Made by a program: the position numbers and the translations under genes. 5,155 bases of DNA, from assembly GCA_002402165.1 (NCBI GenBank), contig NVVI01000030.1, forward strand, positions 7,030 through 12,184, given 5' to 3'. Under the pieces are notes generated by a model that was not told the DNA's origin, did not search any database, and worked only from the letters and a program-made list of their open reading frames with translations. Numbering within the stretch: position 1 is the first letter of the stretch; each line of letters opens with the position of its first letter. Origin of the DNA: Flavobacteriales bacterium. GTDB taxonomy: Bacteria; Bacteroidota; Bacteroidia; Flavobacteriales_E; Vicingaceae. This document shows, piece after piece, positions 1 to 5,155 of the stretch.

Positions 1-1347
1 TAATGCCCTATCTTTTTCTTGTTGAGCAATTTGTAAATCGGTAATTATTGTTTTACCTAATAGGTATCGCTGTTTGGACACGAAAAATCGTTTATCGGCA
101 ACTTCGTTTGCTCGTTTACTTACCGATAACTGCTTTTTATTAAGATTAAAATTAGCAATAGTGACATATATTTCTTGCTCAAAATCAATTTTACCTTGTT
201 CTACGGTTGATCGAACTAATTCTGCATTTGTTTTTGCTTGCTGTATTCGTCCTTTCCCTAAACCCCATTGTATAAGAGGAATCCGAACTCCTAAAGAAAC
301 AAATTCTTGGTTCTGAGGATTAATATATGCATCGCTTATATTAGTAGCGGTTTGGCTTAATCCGAAAGTTGCCGTTAAATCTAAACTGAATCGATTGGCA
401 CTTTTTACTCGAGCGACATTCATCTCAGCTTCAAAAATTTCTCTATTATATTGTATTAATTCAGAATTTAATTCTTTAGCATATTTTAGAGCTTCGGTAT
501 AACTTACCTCAAAATTTGGGATTAAAGTATCAAGTTCTAGTTTAATGTTTTCTGTAGAAGGGTAGCCTAAAAACGTAGCTAGTCGCTGTCTATTCAATTC
601 AAAATTTACTTTTTCTTGCTCAAAAGCCATTTCTGAATTTAGTAGCGAAAGCTCTAATTGCAATAATTCATTTTCTGCTATTTTCCCATAACTGTACCTT
701 CCTTTACCTATTTTATATATGGTATCATTATTTAAGAAGTTTTTTTCGGCATTTTCTAAACTTAATTGCGATCTTAATAAATCAAAATATTTATTTACTG
801 ATTCAATAGACAGTGCTTCAATTTCTTCTGTTTTCAGTAATTGAGCCTCGTTAAAAAATAATGGTTCTATTTTTTTATCCCATTTATACTGGTTAAAACC
901 AAATAAATTTTGGGAGTATCCAAATTCTATGGGCCTGCTCAAATAAGTAATAGAGTTTGAGTTTCCAGAAAGTCGAATATTATCTAATCCTGTACCTACA
1001 AAAAAATTGCCGCCAACTATGGGTACAATCTGATTCAACCTAAGGTTTGCACTGCTCGAAAGAACGTTCCTGTTTACAAAAAGTTCTGCACCATCAGGTT
1101 GAGTTACACTACTAATAGATTGTTGAAACTGAGGTAATGTGCCATCAAAAACTAAAGATGGTAAGAATTGTTTTTTGTACGAAAAATTACGCCAATAAGA
1201 ATTTTGGTAACGATTTTCTATTTGTTTATTACGAATACTTTTTCCTTTTGCTTCGGTAATTACATCGTTTAGAGATAACAACCTTTGGGCTTCAAGTGAA
1301 AGTCCGAATAGCAAAAAACTAATTATTAAGATTAAAAATTTATTCAT
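1..1347 (-). CDS. TolC-family outer-membrane efflux channel (3' end cut by window edge)
   Basis: Outer-membrane component of the efflux pump encoded by this operon, expected to form a trimeric beta-barrel and alpha-helical tunnel that receives substrate from the adaptor. I translated it by hand: ATG at 1347-1345, then 449 codons open to position 1, with no stop in the window. Residues 1-21 form a signal peptide (MNKF, hydrophobic core, ending LSLEA-Q), so export through Sec is expected. The two-fold outer-membrane efflux protein (OEP) repeat is visible. Repeat one has YKIGKGRYSYGKIAENEL near residues 211-228. Repeat two has the IPLIQWGLGKGRIQQAKTNA segment near 356-375 and RYLLGKTIITDLQIAQQEKD near 427-446. 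Residues 50-150 are polar and strand-like, fitting the barrel and extracellular part. By comparison with the family only about 20-50 C-terminal residues should be missing. It starts 2 nt after the permease stop, so it is co-transcribed and is the fourth gene of the operon. No Shine-Dalgarno sequence precedes the ATG (ATAATTAAATATG). The substrate is unknown. Confidence 0.93.
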   Translation of the reverse strand, partial: MNKFLILIISFLLFGLSLEAQRLLSLNDVITEAKGKSIRNKQIENRYQNSYWRNFSYKKQFLPSLVFDGTLPQFQQSISSVTQPDGAELFVNRNVLSSSANLRLNQIVPIVGGNFFVGTGLDNIRLSGNSNSITYLSRPIEFGYSQNLFGFNQYKWDKKIEPLFFNEAQLLKTEEIEALSIESVNKYFDLLRSQLSLENAEKNFLNNDTIYKIGKGRYSYGKIAENELLQLELSLLNSEMAFEQEKVNFELNRQRLATFLGYPSTENIKLELDTLIPNFEVSYTEALKYAKELNSELIQYNREIFEAEMNVARVKSANRFSLDLTATFGLSQTATNISDAYINPQNQEFVSLGVRIPLIQWGLGKGRIQQAKTNAELVRSTVEQGKIDFEQEIYVTIANFNLNKKQLSVSKRANEVADKRFFVSKQRYLLGKTIITDLQIAQQEKDRAL

Positions 1348-1349
1348 AT

Positions 1350-2663
1350 TTAATTATGTCTTAATGAATGTACAGGGTCTTGTTCAGCAGCTTTTTTTGC
1401 AGGAACATATCCAAAAATAATTCCGATAAAAGCACTCACAAAAAAGGAAATAATAACACTCCAGCTTGAAATTATTGTTGGGGTGCCAGTAATCCATTCT
1501 GCTAAATAAGATAGAAAAATACCTAGTAATATTCCTATAATTCCACCAAACAATGATATTAAGCCCGCTTCATAAACAAACTGTTCTTTAATGTCTTGTT
1601 TTTTTGCTCCAATAGCCATTCGTAACCCTATTTCTTTAATTCGTTCTAATACTGAGGCGAGCATTATATTCATAATTCCAATGCCTCCAACCAATAAAGA
1701 GATTGCTGCAATTACCCCTAAAAGAATATTAAAAATATCGTCTGTTTGTTTTTTTTGTTGTAGAATTTGTTCAGGAATTACTATTTCAAAATCCTCTACA
1801 CCATTGTGTCTTCTTAATAATAAACGATATAAAATATCAACGCTTTCGTGCATGTAATCGGTATTGGTTATTCCGATAATAATTTTTTCGATTTGATCGG
1901 TAACTCCAATTTCTACTTTCTGTGGAGCTTCTTCGTCATCATTATTTTTGGAAATTAATGATTTTGCTGTAATTCTTGCCCTGTCTTTGTACCTCCTTAA
2001 CGCAGTATTGATTGGAACAAAAATTTCATCATTGTAATTATTCATTCCGATATTTTGTAACGATTCTCCAATTTGTCCGCCAGGAGCAATTATTCCGATT
2101 ATAGAAAGTTGTAAACGACTTGTTTTTATTGTTTTTCCGATAGGGTTTTTACCTGCAAAGAGTTTTGTAGCTAAATTGGCACCAATTAGACAAACAGCAT
2201 CCGATTTTTTTTCTTGTAATTCAGAAAAAATAACACCTTTATCTAATTTTAGGTTGTAAATAGAAAAGTAATTGGCACTTACACCAACTAAATTACAGTT
2301 TTTTCTTTTCCCATTTGCAATAGCAGCAGTTTCGTAGGTTACAAAAGGAGAAAGTTTTTCAATACAAGGCAATATTTTTTGAATTGATTTAACATCATTT
2401 ACTGAAAGTTTTGGACTGTATTTCTTAGTTACATTGTCTTCTTCTTCAACATTTCCAATACTTTTAGGACGGATAATAATATTTTTAGCTCCTACTTGTT
2501 CAATCTGTTCAATGATTTGTTGTTGAGCACCGTTCCCTATCGCTAACATAGTAATAACAGCTGCTACTCCAAAAATAATTCCGAGTGCAGTTAAGCCAGA
2601 TCGAAATTTATTTTCGATTAATGCATCAAAAGCAATGTTAATATTTCGTTGGTTAAAAATCAA
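1350..2663 (-). CDS. MacB/FtsX-type ABC transporter permease (no fused ATPase)
   Basis: Inner-membrane subunit of a type VII (MacB-like) ABC exporter, 437 residues. TM1 is at about 22-43 (LTALGIIFGVAAVITMLAIG) and is followed by a large periplasmic MacB_PCD-type domain, about 45-305. TM2 is about 311-335 (ending GGIGIMNIMLAS). Next comes the cytoplasmic coupling segment ERIKEIGLRMAIGAKKQDI (340-358), TM3 about 364-388, TM4 about 400-420, and the family-typical end GYVPAKKAAEQDPVHSLR. This is the FtsX-like domain architecture. Unlike E. coli MacB it carries no N-terminal ATPase; the ATPase is encoded at 3907-4590. The start is TTG at 2663-2661, directly after the adaptor's stop. No ATG occurs until residue 39, which would remove most of TM1, and GGAGGG lies 5 nt upstream of the TTG. 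The N-terminus NINIAFDALIENKFRSGLTA matches the usual family start. An acidic polar stretch (SKNNDDEEAP, 238-247) may be a lineage-specific loop. The permease should dimerise and pass ATP-driven motion to the adaptor. Confidence 0.93.
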   Translation of the reverse strand: MIFNQRNINIAFDALIENKFRSGLTALGIIFGVAAVITMLAIGNGAQQQIIEQIEQVGAKNIIIRPKSIGNVEEEDNVTKKYSPKLSVNDVKSIQKILPCIEKLSPFVTYETAAIANGKRKNCNLVGVSANYFSIYNLKLDKGVIFSELQEKKSDAVCLIGANLATKLFAGKNPIGKTIKTSRLQLSIIGIIAPGGQIGESLQNIGMNNYNDEIFVPINTALRRYKDRARITAKSLISKNNDDEEAPQKVEIGVTDQIEKIIIGITNTDYMHESVDILYRLLLRRHNGVEDFEIVIPEQILQQKKQTDDIFNILLGVIAAISLLVGGIGIMNIMLASVLERIKEIGLRMAIGAKKQDIKEQFVYEAGLISLFGGIIGILLGIFLSYLAEWITGTPTIISSWSVIISFFVSAFIGIIFGYVPAKKAAEQDPVHSLRHN

Positions 2664-3899
2664 TTATTCCCTCCACGAAATTGATTCAATATCTTCTGGT
2701 TTAACCATTAATAATTCTTCCCCTTTGGTAATTCCAGTTAGAATTACCACGAAATTAGCGTTTGTTTTTCCGAGTTCGACTTCTTGCCTTTTTAAACCTA
2801 AAGTGGTTTTTAAAATCACATAACTAACTGAATCTGTAACAAATACACTTTCTTGTGGAATATAAATAACATCTGTTAATTCCTCTATTAATATTTGATT
2901 ATTGGTGGTCATAGCAGGTCTTAGTAAGGTGTCTTTTTCATTTATTTCTATGGTAACTTCAAATACTTTTGCATCGCTATTAGGCAACTGTTCACCCACG
3001 TTAGCAACTTGAACTACTTCTCCTGTAAAGGTTTTATCTGGAAAAGCATCAATGGTAAGGTTAACAATTAATCCTTTTTTTAAGTTACTAATATCAATTT
3101 CGTTTACATAAGTTTTGGTTACCATTTTAGATAAATCGGGCAGAGTAGCAACTGTTGGATTCCAAACACTAATTTGACTACCAGATGTTATTTTTGTTCC
3201 GTTCCAATCTCTTTTATAAACTACCATTCCATCTTTTGGGGCTAAAATTTTTAGTTTTTGTACTAGTTCATTTAGCCGATCAAGTTTAGATTGTTGTTGC
3301 TTTAGTGATAATCTTACTTGGTAAAGCTTTGCTGCATTTTGTTTTCTCTTTAAAGAGATGTTGTTAATGCTTTGTTTAAGACTCCTTTCAGCTTTTTCTA
3401 AATCAATTTCTGCTTGCCGTTGCACCGCAGGAGCTTCATAAGTACTTTGGTCTGAGATTAATTTTTTCTCTTCAATTTCGTAGTTTAGGTTAATGAGGTC
3501 ATTTCTTAACTTCATCATTTCAATAGCAGTATCTAACCTTGCTTGTTCATATTCTGAAGTAATTTTATCAACTTCGGTTGCAGCAGCAATCATTTTTGTA
3601 GCTACTTCAGATTTGTCTAATTGTGCAACGTAATCACCAGTCAAAACATAAGTACCCTCAGAAACAATGTCAGTAATTTTAATTTGCCAAATTCCGTGCG
3701 ACCGCAAACTAGTAGGTCCTTTAATATCTTCACTCTCTTTAGCTTTTAGTTCTCCTGAGGTATTTACTTCTATTTTAAAATTGCCTTTTTGAACCGTGTT
3801 ATAGAGTTTGTTTTTTTCATTTTCTGGCCAAAAAATGAGTACAATTATTACTAAAGTAATTGCACCAATTATTATCCAGTGTTTTTTTTCTAAGTTCAT
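2664..3899 (-). CDS. MacA/HlyD-type periplasmic adaptor (membrane fusion protein)
   Basis: Periplasmic adaptor, 411 residues, that should form a ring linking the permease to the TolC-like channel. The N-terminus is a membrane anchor (residues 8-24, WIIIGAITLVIIVLIFW) with no lipobox cysteine, so it is anchored by a helix rather than lipidated. Domain order is visible. The first lipoyl half is about 68-97 (SEGTYVLTGDYVAQLDKSEV). A long charged helical hairpin runs about 98-215, rich in K, E, Q and L. The second lipoyl half begins KILAPKDGMVVYKR (217-230). The beta-barrel domain lies at about 255-340 (YVNEIDISNLKKG, IDAFPDKTFTGEV, LLRPAMTTNN), and the membrane-proximal domain runs from about 341 to the end. 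The ATG at 3899-3897 follows the ATPase stop by 7 nt, with only an A-rich leader (AAAAGAATTATG). The gene ends TGG AGG GAA TAA, and these codons also contain the Shine-Dalgarno-like sequence for the permease. The family (MacA, YknX) is known; the exported substrate is not deducible. Confidence 0.93.
   Translation of the reverse strand: MNLEKKHWIIIGAITLVIIVLIFWPENEKNKLYNTVQKGNFKIEVNTSGELKAKESEDIKGPTSLRSHGIWQIKITDIVSEGTYVLTGDYVAQLDKSEVATKMIAAATEVDKITSEYEQARLDTAIEMMKLRNDLINLNYEIEEKKLISDQSTYEAPAVQRQAEIDLEKAERSLKQSINNISLKRKQNAAKLYQVRLSLKQQQSKLDRLNELVQKLKILAPKDGMVVYKRDWNGTKITSGSQISVWNPTVATLPDLSKMVTKTYVNEIDISNLKKGLIVNLTIDAFPDKTFTGEVVQVANVGEQLPNSDAKVFEVTIEINEKDTLLRPAMTTNNQILIEELTDVIYIPQESVFVTDSVSYVILKTTLGLKRQEVELGKTNANFVVILTGITKGEELLMVKPEDIESISWRE
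2669..2674 (-). promoter_or_regulatory. Shine-Dalgarno-like GGAGGG deciding the TTG start of the permease
   Basis: On the minus strand GGAGGG ends 5 nt before the TTG at 2663-2661, ideal spacing for a ribosome binding site. It lies inside the adaptor's last codons (TGG AGG GAA TAA). The other starts in the operon have no such sequence. It supports TTG as the real start and suggests translational coupling of adaptor and permease. Confidence 0.65.
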
Positions 3900-3906
3900 A
3901 ATTCTT

Positions 3907-4590
3907 TTATTTTATTCCGTTCAAATCAAGTAAACCATCGCGTAATCTTATGATACGTTGTGTGTATTTTGCAATATCTTCTTCATGAGTAACCATCACA
4001 ATGGTATTTCCTTGTTGGTGTAATTCAGTAAACAAACTCATAATTTCGTAAGAAGTTGTCGAATCTAAATTACCTGTTGGCTCATCGGCAAGTAATAAAC
4101 TGGGGTTGTTTATTAATGCTCTTGCAATGGCTACTCGCTGTATTTGCCCGCCCGACATTTGATTGGGTTTTGATTCTGCTTTGTCTTTTAATCCAACTTT
4201 ATCTAAAATAGTGATTGCTCTCTGGTAGCGTTCATCTTTTTCTACATTAGCGTACACCAAGGGTAAAGCAACATTTTCCCAAGCAGATTTTTTTCCTAAT
4301 AAATTGAAAGTTTGAAAAACAATGCCAATTTCTTCGTTTCTAATTAAAGCTAATTTATCATCATTTAGATGAGCAACATCTTTATTGTTTAAGAAATAAT
4401 TTCCACTTGAAGGTGTGTCTAAACAAGCAATAATATTCATTAAGGTTGATTTTCCTGAGCCAGAACTCCCCATTAATGCTACAAACTCATTTTTTTTTAC
4501 CTCTAAAGACACTCCTTTAAGTGCATGAAATTCATTCCCTCCAATACCATACGTTTTAATAATGTTATTAATATTGATGATGTTCTGCAT
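3907..4590 (-). CDS. ABC transporter ATP-binding protein, MacB/LolD type
   Basis: Cytoplasmic nucleotide-binding subunit, 227 residues, the normal length for a stand-alone LolD/YknY/MacB-type ATPase. All catalytic motifs are intact: Walker A GSSGSGKST (41-49), Q-loop FQTFNLL (Q93), signature MSGGQIQRVAIARAL (145-159, with Met in place of the commoner Leu of LSGGQ), Walker B plus catalytic glutamate LLLADEPTGNLD (D169, E170) and the H-loop histidine VTH (H202). The ADEPTGNLD form is characteristic of the MacB/LolD/FtsE group rather than of importers. It should act as a homodimer powering the separately encoded permease at 1350-2663. It is the first gene of the operon. The ATG at 4590-4588 follows a 164-nt gap with a candidate promoter. 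No Shine-Dalgarno sequence is present (TTATACTTGTAAATG), as is usual in Bacteroidota. Its location beside an adaptor and TolC favours efflux over lipoprotein sorting. Confidence 0.95.
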   Translation of the reverse strand: MQNIININNIIKTYGIGGNEFHALKGVSLEVKKNEFVALMGSSGSGKSTLMNIIACLDTPSSGNYFLNNKDVAHLNDDKLALIRNEEIGIVFQTFNLLGKKSAWENVALPLVYANVEKDERYQRAITILDKVGLKDKAESKPNQMSGGQIQRVAIARALINNPSLLLADEPTGNLDSTTSYEIMSLFTELHQQGNTIVMVTHEEDIAKYTQRIIRLRDGLLDLNGIK

Positions 4591-4644
4591 TTACAAGTAT
4601 AACTATTTATGAGCTTCTTATATTATAAGGTAATAAATTAAAAA

Positions 4645-4652
4645 CAAATTTA
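4645..4652 (-). promoter_or_regulatory. Candidate Bacteroidota -7 promoter box for the efflux operon
   Basis: Read on the minus strand this is TAAATTTG, an exact fit to the Bacteroidota/Flavobacterium -7 consensus TAnnTTTG. It lies 54 nt upstream of the ATPase ATG, a sensible leader length. The weak point is the -33 element. The nearest upstream TTTG (4669-4666) is only 13 nt away, while the usual spacing is about 17-23 nt, and no TTG sits in the expected range. It may be a weak or activator-dependent promoter, or a chance match in AT-rich DNA. Confidence 0.4.
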
Positions 4653-4728
4653 ACGCTATTCTCTACAAATTAAGAGAAATGAATTGTGAAAAAATGTTAA
4701 TGAAATGTAAATTTTTTTATCAGGATTT

Positions 4729-4750
4729 GTCTTTTATTAACTAGAAAGAC
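4729..4750. repeat. Short inverted repeat after the hypothetical gene
   Basis: GTCTTT at 4729-4734 and AAAGAC at 4745-4750 can form a 6-bp stem with a 10-nt loop, starting 4 nt past the stop of the gene at 4755-5153. It is placed where a terminator for that gene would be. The stem is short and AT-rich and no U-tract follows on the minus strand, so it is at best a weak terminator and could be chance. Confidence 0.25.
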
Positions 4751-4754
4751 TGTA

Positions 4755-5153
4755 TTATTTCTTTTTCTTATCTTCTTCTAGCTCCGCCTTAATCTCAGCT
4801 CTCATCTCTTTAGCCATTTCTCTAAAAGCAGCAACTTCTTCTTTTTTGCGAGATTTAACAGTCACCATGGCTTTTTTAACCATAACATCTCGTTTAGGAT
4901 AATCTCTAATTTTTCCAGGTTTTTCAATACGCATATCTTCAGCAATACCTAACTCCTCTAAAATATCATCCATAAAAGTAATCTTGTCTAAACCATAGTA
5001 TATTTTGATTAGCTCTTTATGTTTGTTCATGATTAAGATGTCTTGAATAGTAATGTGTTTGATGTCTTGGTAGCCAAATCCCAAACGAGATTTACGAGCC
5101 AATTTCCTCATATTAACACTATAACTACTATTTTCAAACTTTAATATGTCCAT
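4755..5153 (-). CDS. Hypothetical protein with charged C-terminal helix; start uncertain at window edge
   Basis: I do not recognise this protein. From the ATG at 5153-5151 it has 132 residues. Only two bases remain upstream, so the true start could lie outside the window. Two parts are visible. Residues about 15-70 look like a compact domain: a basic RKLARKSRLGFG stretch, then TIQDILIMNKHKELIKIYYG and ITFMDDILEELGI. Residues about 100-132 are a very charged helix ending in EEDKKKK, which may form a coiled coil or bind nucleic acid. There is no signal peptide or membrane segment, so it is presumably cytoplasmic. The pattern G-[FY]-x(n)-TIQDIL-x(n)-[IW]-YY faintly recalls the small GKYKGKT-type domain found at the C-terminus of ExoX-like nucleases. 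That is a weak, memory-based impression and not an assignment. It ends 164 nt before the ATPase and is probably a separate transcription unit. Coding looks real because the frame is long in an AT-rich stretch and the composition is protein-like. Confidence 0.7.
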   Translation of the reverse strand: MDILKFENSSYSVNMRKLARKSRLGFGYQDIKHITIQDILIMNKHKELIKIYYGLDKITFMDDILEELGIAEDMRIEKPGKIRDYPKRDVMVKKAMVTVKSRKKEEVAAFREMAKEMRAEIKAELEEDKKKK

Positions 5154-5155
5154 TT

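Larger units (their letters stand above)
4591..4754. other. Intergenic region upstream of the efflux operon
   Basis: This very AT-rich gap is the only substantial non-coding stretch in the window. It contains a candidate -7 box for the operon (4645-4652), a pair of ACATTT direct repeats (4692-4708) and a short inverted repeat (4729-4750) just after the upstream gene. I see no tRNA, riboswitch or clear small-RNA structure in it. Confidence 0.7.

Noticed and set aside
74..316. Plus-strand open frame of 80 codons
   Set aside because: It lies antisense within the TolC-family gene, has no domain-like composition, and the minus-strand frame has a signal peptide and OEP motifs.
1591..1857. Plus-strand open frame of 88 codons
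   Set aside because: It is antisense to the permease's conserved TM2 and coupling region; it is a shadow of the real coding strand.
2635..2823. Plus-strand open frame of 62 codons across the adaptor-permease junction
   Set aside because: It is antisense to two well-supported genes and shows no recognisable protein features.
4666..4673. Second possible -7 box TTAATTTG on the minus strand
   Set aside because: It mismatches TAnnTTTG at the invariant second base, and it is too close (13 nt) to act as the -33 element of the better box at 4645-4652.
4679..4744. Plus-strand mini-ORF, ATG to TAG, 21 residues (MNCEKMLMKCKFFYQDLSFI...)
   Set aside because: It has no convincing ribosome binding site or promoter, and an ORF of this length is expected by chance in AT-rich DNA. 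It is noted only because it fills part of the intergenic gap.
1..5155. Possibility of a defence system, mobile element or CRISPR array
   Set aside because: There is no transposase, integrase, terminal inverted repeat, spaced repeat array, nuclease or toxin-antitoxin signature; nearly all the sequence is accounted for by an efflux operon and one small gene.

Overview
The window reads as a piece of an AT-rich Bacteroidota chromosome, probably a flavobacterium. The grounds are low GC, AT-rich gene starts mostly without Shine-Dalgarno sequences, one TAnnTTTG-type -7 box, and protein styles typical of that phylum. This lineage call is inference; no marker gene is present.

All real genes lie on the minus strand. 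From right to left (transcription order): 4755-5153 (possibly running past the edge) is a small, unrecognised protein with a charged helical tail. The gap 4591-4754 holds a candidate promoter and two weak repeat structures. Then comes a tight four-gene operon: a MacB/LolD-type ABC ATPase (3907-4590), a MacA/HlyD-type periplasmic adaptor (2664-3899), a MacB/FtsX-type permease (1350-2663), and a TolC-family outer-membrane channel (1-1347, cut by the window edge before its stop codon). Spacings are 7, 0 and 2 nt. The channel gene has a clear ATG and signal peptide and 449 open codons, but no stop inside the window.

Together the four proteins form one complete tripartite efflux machine. A cytoplasmic ATPase dimer powers a four-helix permease dimer. 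Its periplasmic movements push substrate through the adaptor ring into the outer-membrane channel. In E. coli MacB the ATPase and permease are one polypeptide; here they are separate genes with the adaptor gene between them. The substrate cannot be read from sequence.

The system itself belongs to a known family. The most unusual local detail is the adaptor-permease junction. The adaptor's TAA is followed directly, in the same reading frame, by a TTG start codon, with a strong GGAGGG sequence inside the last adaptor codons. I saw no RNA gene, CRISPR array, insertion sequence or attachment site.
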